A DNA stretch of 64,000 nt from an uncultured bacterium (GTDB taxonomy: Bacteria; Muiribacteriota; Ozemobacteria; Ozemobacterales; Ozemobacteraceae), in contig CALEDQ010000014.1 in the NCBI GenBank assembly GCA_937949615.1, positions 1 to 64,000 on the forward strand. Reading direction: 5' to 3'. The position numbers and the translations under genes are program-made. The notes under the pieces are model-generated. The model saw nothing but the letters and a program-made list of their open reading frames with translations, did no database searches and was not told the DNA's origin. Shown one piece after another: positions 16,119 through 24,135 of this stretch (its first letter is position 1; each line of letters begins with the position of its first letter).

Positions 16119-17246
16119 TTACCTGTTCTGCCTGGCGATGTAAGCAAGAGCGGCGGTAACGATCTTCTGGCCAGCTTTGCCGTCGCCATAGGGGTTTTGC
16201 GCGCTGGCCATCTTTCGATAGCTTTCGTCGCTGGTCAGAAGGTCGCTGGCGGCTTCGATTATGCGTGCTTTATTGGTTCCGACCAGCTTTAGGGCGCCGG
16301 TGCCGAGGCCTTCGGGGCGCTCAGTTGATTCACGAAGCACCAGCACCGGTTTGTTGAGGCTGGGCGCTTCTTCCTGCACTCCGCCCGAATCGGAAAGGAT
16401 CAGAAAGCTTTTCTGCATGGCTCTTATGAAGCTCTGGTAGTCGAGTGGCGAGGTTAGATGTATGCGCGGGTGGTTGTTCAGCATGGCTGCCGCTTCGCGG
16501 CGCACATTCGGGTTCGGATGAATCGGAAAAAGAATGCGGGTGTCGTTGAAGCTCTCGACCAGCTCAAGAAGAGCAGAAAAGACCTGGCGGTGCGGTTCGC
16601 CGAAGTTCTCGCGGCGGTGTGTGGTGACCAGAAGCAGTCGACCGGGCATGTCGAGGAATTCTTTAATGTCGTCGCGAACCGGGTAGTCCTGTTCCAGACT
16701 CCAGAGGAGCGCGTCGATGACCGTATTGCCGGTAATTTCAATGAGGTCGCGGGCTACGCCCTCCCCTGCCAGCATGTCGCCGGCTCTTTGCGTCGGGGCA
16801 AAATGCAGACTGGCGAGCGGGCTCACCAGGCGGCGGTTCATTTCTTCTGGAAATGGGCTATAGCGGTCGAGGGTGCGCAGGCCGGCCTCGATGTGCCCGA
16901 CCGGAATCTTGCGGTAGAAGCCGCAGAGAGCGCCAATAAAAGCCGAGCTGGTGTCGCCCTGCACGAAGATCATGTCGTAATCGTTGCGGCTGACAATCTC
17001 ACCGATGCCTTCGGTGATTCTCGATGTCAGCTGGAAGAGTGTCTGGTCTGGCTGCATGACCGCCAGGTCGAAATCGGGGCGCAGGTGAAAATGCTTGAAC
17101 ATTTCAGCCGCAAGCTCAAGATGCTGGCCGGTATGCAGTATTTCTGTCTCGATCAGCCCGGTTTCGCGCGCGGCAAAAACGACCGGAGCCACTTTGATGA
17201 CTTCCGGCCGGGTGCCAAGAACGAAGAGAAATTTGCGTTTGTTCAA
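16119..17246 (-). CDS. wecB: UDP-N-acetylglucosamine 2-epimerase (non-hydrolysing)
   Basis: This 375-residue enzyme interconverts UDP-GlcNAc and UDP-ManNAc, the first step to ManNAc-containing wall and surface polymers. Every family motif is present: GTRPEVIKVAP near the N terminus, QGDTSSA, GHIEAGLRT, FPEEMNRRL, GNTVIDA, THRREN, HPNPNVR, SDSGGVQEE and the final RESTERPEG. Its length fits the WecB/MnaA family (about 370-380). The start lies only 3 nt after the ftsH stop, so both genes are cotranscribed, which is an uncommon pairing. It likely supplies the TagA/WecG-type transferase at 4794-6491 and perhaps the glycan ligand for SLH domains; the last point is inference. Confidence 0.95.
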   Translation of the reverse strand: MNKRKFLFVLGTRPEVIKVAPVVFAARETGLIETEILHTGQHLELAAEMFKHFHLRPDFDLAVMQPDQTLFQLTSRITEGIGEIVSRNDYDMIFVQGDTSSAFIGALCGFYRKIPVGHIEAGLRTLDRYSPFPEEMNRRLVSPLASLHFAPTQRAGDMLAGEGVARDLIEITGNTVIDALLWSLEQDYPVRDDIKEFLDMPGRLLLVTTHRRENFGEPHRQVFSALLELVESFNDTRILFPIHPNPNVRREAAAMLNNHPRIHLTSPLDYQSFIRAMQKSFLILSDSGGVQEEAPSLNKPVLVLRESTERPEGLGTGALKLVGTNKARIIEAASDLLTSDESYRKMASAQNPYGDGKAGQKIVTAALAYIARQNR

Positions 17247-17249
17247 AGG

Positions 17250-19232
17250 TCAGACGTCCTTGATATAATTTTCACCTTCCGGGTTTTTGTTGTTGGTGGT
17301 TTTGGGGTTGGTTTCTTTTTTATCGGCTTCGCCAGCCTTTTCGATGGCTTCGATGACATTGAGAAGAGGTTTCACGGCCGGCAGTGGTGGCAGTTCACGA
17401 CCCTCTATCAGTTCCTTGAATTCTTCAGCGCTGATGGTTTCGCGCTCAAGCAGGGTCTTCGAGCATTTGTCGAGCAGAGGTCTGTTGCTGGTAAGTATTT
17501 CGTTGGCCTTTTTCAGGGCAGTTTCTATCAGTTTTCTGATCTCTGCATCGACCTTGCGGGCGGTTTCGTCAGAGAGGTCGTTGCGGGTGTTGAAATCGCG
17601 GCCGAGAAAGACAGTCTGGTTGTCGTCGCCGAGGTGCAGTGGGCCGATTTCGTCACTCATGCCCAGTTCGCAGACCATTTTGCGGGCGATTTTTGTGGCG
17701 CGTTCGATATCATTCTTGGCGCCGGAAGTCAGCTCGTTGAAAACGATCATTTCAGCAACCCGGCCACCCAGCAGAATGCAGATCTGGTTCTGCAGGTGCG
17801 TGCGCGAAACGGTCAGGCGATCTTCGACCGGCAGCTGCATGGTCAGACCAAGTGCCATGCCGCGCGGAATGATGGTTATTTTGTGAACCGGGTCGGCTCC
17901 TGGCAGGAAGGCTGCCACAAGAGCGTGCCCCATTTCGTGGAAAGCAGTGTTTTCTTTTTCTTTTTCTGAGATAATGCGGCTTTTGCGTTCAGAGCCGGCG
18001 ATAACCTTGTCGATCGATGCTTCAAAATCGGCCATGATCACGATTTTTCGGCCGTGTCTGGCGGCGAGAATGGCGGCTTCGTTCGTCAGGTTGGCGAGGT
18101 CGGCACCGACAAAGCCAGGGGTGCGGCGGGCCAGCACCGAAAGGTTGACGTCGTCAGCGATTGGTTTGTCTCTGACGTGAATCTGCAGAATTTCTTCGCG
18201 GCCTCTGATGTCAGGCTGGTCGACGACGATGCGGCGGTCGAAGCGGCCGGGGCGAAGCAAAGCCGGGTCGAGAACGTCGGGGCGGTTGGTGGCGGCTACA
18301 AGAATGATGCCTTTGGTGTTGTCGAAGCCGTCCATCTCGACGAGCAGCTGGTTCAATGTCTGTTCGCGTTCGTCATGACCGCCACCAAGACCGGCACCGC
18401 GCTGGCGGCCAACCGCGTCGATTTCGTCCATAAAGATGATGCAGGGGGCGTTTTTGCGGGCCTGTTCAAAAAGATCACGGACGCGTGAGGCGCCGACGCC
18501 GACGAACATTTCGACGAATTCAGAGCCGCTGATGTTGAAGAACGGCACGTTGGCTTCGCCGGCAACAGCTCTGGCCAGCAGGGTTTTACCGGTGCCCGGA
18601 GGGCCGAAAAGCAGAACGCCACGCGGAATTTTGGCGCCGAGGTCGGTGAATTTGCGCGGGTCGCGCAGAAATTCGACAACCTCAAGAAGGTCTTCTTTGG
18701 CTTCTGAAACACCGGCCACATCTTTGAAGAGAACGCGTTTTTCGGTCGGGTCGACCATACGGGCACGACTTTTGCCGAAGCTGAGAGCTTTGGCGCCGCC
18801 GCCCTGCATTTTCTGCAGAATATACAGCCAGGCACCGATCAGCAGAATGAATGGGAACCAGTTGATCAGCAGGTTCAGCCACCATGACATCTGTGCCGGT
18901 GGTTCGGCTTCGACGATAACGCCGCTTTTTCTGATGATTTCCATGAGGCCCGGATCATCAGGCGTGACAGTCAGAAAATGTGAGGTCGGAGCTTCGCTGC
19001 TTGAGCCAAGGGTTACCTGCTTCTGAATGCGGCCGGTGATTTCGCGTTCATTGATTTTGATGCGCAGAATCTTGCGGCCCGGGTCTTCGCCCTGCAGGAT
19101 GCTGAGAAATTCAGAATAGTTCAGACGGTCTACCTTGCGGGTGCTGGTGACATTGGTGAATGCCGTCAGCAGCAGGATCAACAGCAGGGCATATAGTGCC
19201 ACAGTTTTCATTTTTGTAGGTTGTTCTTTCAT
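17250..19232 (-). CDS. ftsH: ATP-dependent zinc metalloprotease FtsH
   Basis: This 660-residue membrane-bound AAA protease degrades damaged membrane proteins and regulators. It has an N-terminal helix (8-27), a periplasmic domain, a second helix (about 117-140), the AAA module with Walker A GPPGTGKT (210-217), Walker B IIFMDE (265-270) and the SRH region (TNRPDVLDPALLRPGRFDRR), and the peptidase zinc site HEMGH (432-436). The C-terminal tail is charged and rich in Lys, Asn and Glu. AGGAAT precedes the ATG. It heads an operon with wecB. All catalytic residues are intact. Confidence 0.97.
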   Translation of the reverse strand: MKEQPTKMKTVALYALLLILLLTAFTNVTSTRKVDRLNYSEFLSILQGEDPGRKILRIKINEREITGRIQKQVTLGSSSEAPTSHFLTVTPDDPGLMEIIRKSGVIVEAEPPAQMSWWLNLLINWFPFILLIGAWLYILQKMQGGGAKALSFGKSRARMVDPTEKRVLFKDVAGVSEAKEDLLEVVEFLRDPRKFTDLGAKIPRGVLLFGPPGTGKTLLARAVAGEANVPFFNISGSEFVEMFVGVGASRVRDLFEQARKNAPCIIFMDEIDAVGRQRGAGLGGGHDEREQTLNQLLVEMDGFDNTKGIILVAATNRPDVLDPALLRPGRFDRRIVVDQPDIRGREEILQIHVRDKPIADDVNLSVLARRTPGFVGADLANLTNEAAILAARHGRKIVIMADFEASIDKVIAGSERKSRIISEKEKENTAFHEMGHALVAAFLPGADPVHKITIIPRGMALGLTMQLPVEDRLTVSRTHLQNQICILLGGRVAEMIVFNELTSGAKNDIERATKIARKMVCELGMSDEIGPLHLGDDNQTVFLGRDFNTRNDLSDETARKVDAEIRKLIETALKKANEILTSNRPLLDKCSKTLLERETISAEEFKELIEGRELPPLPAVKPLLNVIEAIEKAGEADKKETNPKTTNNKNPEGENYIKDV

Positions 19233-19358
19233 ATATTCCTGTGCCTGTAGTCAATTTTGGGTGATATTTTAATAGTTCGCCATGTTAACACATTGGCAAT
19301 CCTGAATCAATTAAGTGTGGCAGCTGCGTTAACAGATGAATCAGCGAGGCTCTTTGTT

Positions 19359-20498
19359 TCAGCTCTGCCTGAAAAGTCGCTTCTGTTTGGTTTTGAGCCA
19401 GTTGATCCAGCCGGAAGTCTTTAAAACATGCTGTTCAAGCATATCAAGCAGCATCGATGCATATCTGCGACTTGATTCGCTGTGTCCGTTGAAGGCAAGC
19501 AGTCGATTGAGGGCAGCATCGCCCTGCCGCATTACCTTTTCTGCCACCATGGCGAACTCTTTATCGCTACTGATTATTTCAAGCCAGTTTGGCAGACAGT
19601 CGAGGCTGTCGATCTTGAACAGAGCCTCTCTTGCGTTTTGTCTGATTTTCGGGTGTTCTTCCATGGCCATTACCGCCAGAAGCTCGATGCGGCCGGGAAT
19701 ATTGACATTATCGAGCACGAAAACAGCAGAGGCTTTCATCCAGGGATTGCTGTCGCTGGCCATTTCCTTGAGAACATCGAGCAGTTTGCTCTGATCGTCT
19801 TTGTTCCAGAGTGCTTTGATGACATTGGCCCTGACGCGGTTGTCTTCATCCTTGAGCATTGGCAGAAGCAGTCGAGCCACATCGGGCAGATCCAGTTTCT
19901 CGATCGCTTCGATGGCGTTGGCACGTACGCGCGCGTCATCTTCGTGCAGAGCGCGGGTAAGAAAGCCGACAATATCGTCGTCTGGCAGAGCAAGGCGGCT
20001 GACTGCAGTAACGATGCAGGCTTTGACTCTCGGATTGGTATCGGAGTGATAAAGATTGCGGATTGCGTAAAGATTGCTCGGGTCGCCGATACGCCCGAGG
20101 GTTTCGACGGCCAGGGCTACGAGTTCCGGGTTGGCATGGTTGAACAGGGTGATGATTTGAGAGCTGGCCGAGGCATCTTCGATTTCGCCAAGGGCCTTCA
20201 GGCTGTTGTAGACGACATCTTCGTCGCCGGAAGACAGTTGTGACGCCAGTTCATCGATATGTTGCGGCGTCTGTGGCATGTCGGGCATCAGTTTCCAGAT
20301 ACGGATGCTCTCGCGTTCAATTGTGCGCACCCATGAGGCGCTGTTATAGTCGGCATACGACTCGAATTCGCGTTCTGCTTTTTTCAGCGCAGTAATGCGG
20401 TCAGAAGCCTCGACGGTATATTCAATCTTGAACTTCTTGCGCGGGGTTGCCGACTCACTGTACGGAATAATAACCTTGTATGTTTTTGCCTGTGACAT
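19359..20498 (-). CDS. HEAT-repeat protein
   Basis: In this 379-residue cytoplasmic protein, residues 1-70 form a separate basic alpha/beta-looking domain (YKVIIPYSE...KKFKIEYTVEASDRITALKKAEREF). Residues about 75-330 are HEAT repeats of about 32 residues (NPELVALAVETLGRIGD, NPRVKACIVTAVSRL, DARVRANAIEAIEKL, DNRVRANVIKALWNK). HEAT solenoids of this EZ/PBS-lyase-like type bind proteins. The gene is about 125 bp upstream of ftsH on the same strand, so it may or may not share its transcript. Nothing shows its partner. It is one of two HEAT proteins in the window and they share no obvious sequence beyond the repeat. Confidence 0.82.
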   Translation of the reverse strand: MSQAKTYKVIIPYSESATPRKKFKIEYTVEASDRITALKKAEREFESYADYNSASWVRTIERESIRIWKLMPDMPQTPQHIDELASQLSSGDEDVVYNSLKALGEIEDASASSQIITLFNHANPELVALAVETLGRIGDPSNLYAIRNLYHSDTNPRVKACIVTAVSRLALPDDDIVGFLTRALHEDDARVRANAIEAIEKLDLPDVARLLLPMLKDEDNRVRANVIKALWNKDDQSKLLDVLKEMASDSNPWMKASAVFVLDNVNIPGRIELLAVMAMEEHPKIRQNAREALFKIDSLDCLPNWLEIISSDKEFAMVAEKVMRQGDAALNRLLAFNGHSESSRRYASMLLDMLEQHVLKTSGWINWLKTKQKRLFRQS

Positions 20499-20625
20499 CT
20501 CTGTACATGTTAGCAGAAAATAAAACCCGACTCAATCAGCTTCATTTTTTCTTTAAATTACCGGTTTTTCCGCTCCGGCGGATGATTTTGTGCCGAATAC
20601 ACTATCTGAAAGGGTTTAAATAGTG

Positions 20626-20631
20626 TATAAT
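20626..20631 (+). promoter_or_regulatory. -10 element of the zinc-ribbon gene
   Basis: TATAAT lies in the string TGTATAATTAAA, 35 nt before the start codon. No convincing -35 is present. The same TGTATAATTAAA recurs before the ankyrin gene (51818-51829), so both may use an activator or an extended -10. Confidence 0.5.
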
Positions 20632-20665
20632 TAAAGAAACGTCAAGCGTATATGGAGTGCTTTTC

Positions 20666-20950
20666 ATGCTACCGGAAGCAACAACTTTTATTTGCCGCAG
20701 CTGTGGTCTTGAAAAGAATATGATCAGCGAAAAACGTCGTTTTATGGCTGAAAAGGGTTATAACAGCAAGCCGATGTTCTGTGAGGCCTGTATCAATGCG
20801 CGGCTTGATCAGATATGGGAAACCCCGGGCGAACGGCGCATGGCGATCTGCAGTGATTGTGGCTGTGAGACCAAGCTTACCTTTGTTCCGTGCAAAGACA
20901 CGCCGGTTTATTGCCCGGCCTGCTTTAAAAAGCGAAATTCCAGCACCTGA
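20666..20950 (+). CDS. Small double zinc-ribbon protein
   Basis: This 94-residue protein has paired Cys motifs: CRSC and CEAC in the N half, CSDC (with a further Cys two residues on) and CPAC in the C half. The second half, CSDCGCETKLTF followed by KDTPVYCPACF, matches the short zinc-ribbon family often seen as a CxxC...PVYCxxCF module in bacterial proteins. The ATG at 20666 is chosen over a nearby GTG because GGAG lies 8 nt ahead of it. It stands alone, divergent from the HEAT gene and convergent with the next. It binds zinc, probably; the role is unknown. Confidence 0.75.
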   Translation: MLPEATTFICRSCGLEKNMISEKRRFMAEKGYNSKPMFCEACINARLDQIWETPGERRMAICSDCGCETKLTFVPCKDTPVYCPACFKKRNSST

Positions 20951-20954
20951 AATG

Positions 20955-21545
20955 TCATTTTTCGGCAGTCGTATCTGATGCTGTTTCGGCAGGCGCCGGC
21001 AGAGTCTGGGCAGCCGTTGCTGTTATGACTGCCGTACCGGTTGCCTTGATGTTTATCGTGCCGGTTGCCGGCATTGTACCACTGGCCGGCGGTAAAAAAG
21101 AACCGGTTGCCGTTAGTTCCGGGCTGTTGGCAATATTTCCCGTTTGACTGGCGCTTTGTGGCTTTTTTTGCTGTTGTAGAAAAAGATGTGTGAAAGATAT
21201 CGATGCAGGTGGATTTGCCAGAATTTCTTCGGCTTCACGGTCAAGTTCTTCAAGCTTTAAAGCATTTTGACCGGCGCCAGGCAGTTCTTCGCTGTCGACC
21301 GGAGCCGGTGCCGCCTCTGGGATTGCCCGATTAATCAGGCGTTCAAGTGGTCTGACCGGGGTTTTTTCGTAGCTGAACTGAAAACTGAAACCAGGCGACT
21401 GTGGTGCGCCGAGCTGATGGCGTAAAATCACCGGCGGATTGCTGCCATATGGCATTCGCAGCCAGCGTGAAACTGTCTGGGCGCCAATAGCCGCACCAGT
21501 AAATACCAGAATGCCTGATAATGCAAATACAGCCTTAAACTGCAT
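20955..21545 (-). CDS. Membrane-anchored protein with Thr/Ala-rich tail
   Basis: This 196-residue protein has an N-terminal hydrophobic segment (about 3-22, VFALSGILVFTGAAIGA), either an uncleaved anchor or a signal peptide. The charged middle is Pro/Glu-rich. The C-terminal third is low complexity, with repeated 'ATGT' units (MPATGTINIKATGTAVITAT). No family is recognised. It overlaps the metallo-hydrolase gene by 11 nt and is the last gene of a three-gene minus-strand operon. The low-complexity tail looks like an exposed linker. Confidence 0.65.
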   Translation of the reverse strand: MQFKAVFALSGILVFTGAAIGAQTVSRWLRMPYGSNPPVILRHQLGAPQSPGFSFQFSYEKTPVRPLERLINRAIPEAAPAPVDSEELPGAGQNALKLEELDREAEEILANPPASISFTHLFLQQQKKPQSASQTGNIANSPELTATGSFLPPASGTMPATGTINIKATGTAVITATAAQTLPAPAETASDTTAEK

Positions 21546-22416
21546 ACCATACCGCCAGATTGTCGAGCACCCTGAATTTGATCTCGCCGCGTCGATAAAG
21601 CGAGGAGAGATACCCGTTCACTGTTGCCCGGTAAAGAAAATATTCCCAGCTGATTTTTTTGAGACCGAAGTGATCGAGAAATGCTTTAACAACCCTTTCC
21701 TGTGACAGCGGCGTTTTGAGCAGTTCACGCATGAATGCCATGGCCTCTTCGACGTGCTTCTGGTTGCTCGCAATCATACCGGCAATATCTGCAGTCGGTG
21801 TAAAATGACCGCCAACGTAGATTCTGGCGCTCAGATTGCGCAGTTTTTCAAGGGTCTGCAGATGTGCGTGCGGGTCGTAGGTGAACGGCAGGCGCTGTTT
21901 GCGAAAGAAATTATCAGGAAAAAGCGTGTCAGCAACGAAGGCGGTGCCATCGACCATGAAACCCTTCTGATTGACCGAATGCCCGGGCAGATCGAGAATC
22001 TTTATCTCGACGTCTTCGAGTTTGAGTTCGTTACCGCTGAGAATTTCGACCTCGCTCGGGTTGGCCATGATGAAGCGGTTCATCAGATCGTTGATCGGGG
22101 CGCCGGCAAAAAGAACCGCCGACTGAATCAGTGGTTGTCTGATTGTCGGAGCTTCGAGCGTCGAAGCGAGAATACGGCAACCGCATTTTTCGCGAAAGAA
22201 ATCGTTGCCACCAATGTGGTCGGCATGCGCGTGGGTGTTTAAAATGTATTCGACCTTGAACCGGTAATCTGAAAGCAGCTCATAAAGACGCGCCGCGTAT
22301 TTTTCGTCGATACCCGAATCGATCATGGCGACTTTGCTGTTGCCAAGCGCAATGATGCCGACATTGGCCGGGCCGCAGACACAGAGGGTCCGCTCGCTCA
22401 GGCGGGTCAGTTCCAT
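21535..22416 (-). CDS. Metallo-beta-lactamase-fold hydrolase
   Basis: This 293-residue protein has the MBL zinc motif HAHADH (62-67, in NTHAHADHIGG), the second-metal ligands in LPGHSVNQKG and VADTLFPD, and the final His in VGGHFTP. The substrate in this superfamily is usually a thioester, phosphodiester or lactone; nothing here decides it. It lies in an operon between the riboflavin-kinase-like gene (2 nt gap) and the Thr-rich membrane protein (11 nt overlap). There is no signal peptide, so it is cytoplasmic. An extended C-terminal region of about 90 residues may form a winged-helix or dimer domain (VVKAFLDHFGLKKISWEYFL), as in DNA-binding-like MBL proteins. Confidence 0.85.
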   Translation of the reverse strand: MELTRLSERTLCVCGPANVGIIALGNSKVAMIDSGIDEKYAARLYELLSDYRFKVEYILNTHAHADHIGGNDFFREKCGCRILASTLEAPTIRQPLIQSAVLFAGAPINDLMNRFIMANPSEVEILSGNELKLEDVEIKILDLPGHSVNQKGFMVDGTAFVADTLFPDNFFRKQRLPFTYDPHAHLQTLEKLRNLSARIYVGGHFTPTADIAGMIASNQKHVEEAMAFMRELLKTPLSQERVVKAFLDHFGLKKISWEYFLYRATVNGYLSSLYRRGEIKFRVLDNLAVWYAV

Positions 22417-22418
22417 GC

Positions 22419-22874
22419 TCAGTCAGCCGGGTTTTTGCAGCGTTCCGAAGCGCCGACCACGACAAAACCTTCGCTGCAGTTGCTCAGCACCTCGACCGTG
22501 CAGGTGGGTGTGCCTGAAAAGCCGATTTGTGGCGCGATAACTTCGATATAGTATGGATTGTCATGGTATGGCGAGAACTGGGCTTTATAAATCCAGGCGT
22601 TGACTGGGTCACAGCCATCGACCGTGAGTTTGATGCGCAGAAATTTGAAGACTTCGCCGCCCTTGACAATCTTGAAAGCAGGGTGCCAGGGCAGTGGCTC
22701 GGTGGTGAAGTCGGGCGAAAGAATTACCAGGGGTTTGTCGAGCAGAATATTGATTGTGCCTTCGCGACAGTCGGCAACTTCAGGAAAACATCTGCGGAAA
22801 AACGGCATCTGCTCTCTGACAGTGTTTTTTGACTCGCCAAGACCCTTCTGAATCTTTCCTCTGATGGCTGCCAT
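22419..22874 (-). CDS. Relative of archaeal CTP-dependent riboflavin kinase (DUF120)
   Basis: This 151-residue protein follows the order of the archaeal RibK family: IRGKIQKGLGESK (family G.v..GLGEgr), REGTINILLDKPL (family eGTLNv.Ld), and near the end YYIEVIAPQIG (family EiiaP..lR). The family phosphorylates riboflavin to FMN using CTP. The match is in motifs only; the spacing between GTIN and EVIAP is close to the family's. Bacteria normally use RibF, so this could be a divergent kinase or a fold relative with another ligand. The cysteines (six or so) are unusual. It is first in the operon with the MBL hydrolase. Confidence 0.5.
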   Translation of the reverse strand: MAAIRGKIQKGLGESKNTVREQMPFFRRCFPEVADCREGTINILLDKPLVILSPDFTTEPLPWHPAFKIVKGGEVFKFLRIKLTVDGCDPVNAWIYKAQFSPYHDNPYYIEVIAPQIGFSGTPTCTVEVLSNCSEGFVVVGASERCKNPAD

Positions 22875-22931
22875 TAAGTTCGCTCCCTTGATAAATGCTT
22901 ATAGCATCAGCATAGAACAGCCGGCGACCGA

Positions 22932-23405
22932 TTACAAGATTTTTTTGATCATCTGCAGACAGGGGCAGTTCGGCCCCCACAGCGTCTGGAACTCTTCAAG
23001 CGGTCTGAAACCAAGCGACAGATAGAATCGGCGGGTGCTTTCATATGATGGCCAGTTGGTAGCCGGCCCCAGAGTCTTTATCTGCAGATACTCTATGCCC
23101 TGGTTGCGGCAGTATTCGGTCACTGATTCGACCGCTGCCCGGCCGAGGCCCTGGTGATGATATTCCGGCAGAATGCCCAGCACGTAGAGTTCGGCCGATT
23201 CCTTGTAGTGCATTTTCAGGCTGATGAAGCCGCAGACCTGATGGTGCATGTTGATCATAAAGGTTGGCAGGCCGTCTATTTCAATGCCATAGTCGATCAT
23301 GGTCTGTTCGTCGCCGAACCATTCCGGCAGCCGCCTGAGAATCTTCTCGCATTCCTTACCTGAGTTTAATACTGGCCCGACAATACTGAAGTAGTCAGAT
23401 TTCAT
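22932..23405 (-). CDS. GNAT-family N-acetyltransferase
   Basis: This 157-residue protein has the GNAT acetyl-CoA loop in HHQGLGRAAVESV (family Q/RxxGxG/A), preceded by the beta-4 strand AELYVLGILPEY. The C-terminal motif B reads STRRFYLSLGFRPLEEF. The substrate is not deducible; the insertion around WGPNCPC is unusual. It is separated from the riboflavin-kinase-like gene by 57 nt on the same strand and may start its own transcript. It is cytoplasmic. Confidence 0.85.
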   Translation of the reverse strand: MKSDYFSIVGPVLNSGKECEKILRRLPEWFGDEQTMIDYGIEIDGLPTFMINMHHQVCGFISLKMHYKESAELYVLGILPEYHHQGLGRAAVESVTEYCRNQGIEYLQIKTLGPATNWPSYESTRRFYLSLGFRPLEEFQTLWGPNCPCLQMIKKIL

Positions 23406-23436
23406 ATTTCCTTACCCGGTTTTGCGCAAAAGAAAA

Positions 23437-23460
23437 CAGGTTTGCCCATCGACAAACCTG
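23437..23460 (-). terminator. Terminator of the VOC gene
   Basis: CAGGTTTG (23437-23444) and CAAACCTG (23453-23460) form an 8-bp stem. On the minus strand it is followed by TTTTCTTTT. It lies between the VOC gene and the GNAT gene. Confidence 0.8.
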
Positions 23461-23586
23461 CCTTCGATTAAATTGTCACAACAGCGCTATTATACCACAT
23501 CTGCGGCGACATTGGGTGAGCCTGTGAGTCGCTGACCTCTGGCTTTTCGGAAATGGTGCTGCCAGTGCTTCTACGCCTGCGCAGCC

Positions 23587-23982
23587 TTAATCAGCGTTCG
23601 CTGTTCTGGCAAAAACCAGAACATGGCCGTCGAGGTCGAGAGAATACGCTGCCATGTCGCCCCAGTTCATCAATGAATAGGCTTTCAACTCAGTCGCACC
23701 CGCCTGTAAGGCCCGCTGGTGATATTGCAGTGGTTGCTCGACCGAAAGATAGAGTTCGGCACGCGGTATGCCAGCCGCCAGCGCCGGGTCTTTGATCGTG
23801 CTGCCGAGCAGTCTGACAATGCCTTTTTCCGGCATCAGCCCGAGCACCAGGCTGTCAGACAGTGAAAATTCTGTCATTCCGGGCACATCGAGGGTCGGGG
23901 GCATCTGCAGAACCTGCGCATAAAAATCACGACTGCGCTGCTGGTCATTCACATAAAGAATTAGATTGGCTCGTCTGATCAT
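23587..23982 (-). CDS. VOC / glyoxalase-like protein
   Basis: This 131-residue protein has the paired beta-alpha-beta-beta-beta units of the vicinal-oxygen-chelate fold. It starts with RRANLILYVNDQQRSRDFYAQVLQM, the typical 'fYvdD..rs..FY..vLg' opening, and the second unit ends YSLDLDGHVLVFA. The start at 23982 is chosen because it begins the domain directly and AAGGAA lies upstream. Members include glyoxalases, fosfomycin-resistance enzymes and dioxygenases; the substrate is not known. It ends at a good terminator. Confidence 0.82.
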   Translation of the reverse strand: MIRRANLILYVNDQQRSRDFYAQVLQMPPTLDVPGMTEFSLSDSLVLGLMPEKGIVRLLGSTIKDPALAAGIPRAELYLSVEQPLQYHQRALQAGATELKAYSLMNWGDMAAYSLDLDGHVLVFARTANAD

Positions 23983-24074
23983 TCTGGCAATTTTCCTTCG
24001 CTTTCTGTATTGCTGACTGAACACGATACACCAAAGAAGGTGGTTTTGCCGAATAAATTACCGCAACAAATAGT

Positions 24075-24103
24075 TTGGCGTCAGGGGTCTTAAATGTTAT
24101 TCT
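24075..24103 (+). promoter_or_regulatory. Promoter of rph-rdgB
   Basis: TTGGCG (24075-24080), 17 bp and TATTCT (24098-24103) lie just upstream of rph. Confidence 0.6.
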
Positions 24104-24135
24104 GCAGTAAATTATCAGCCCCGGAGGAAATGGAC

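Noticed and set aside
16458..17969. 503-codon plus-strand frame opposite wecB and ftsH
   Set aside because: Antisense shadow of two strongly supported genes; codon bias of the opposite strand produces it.
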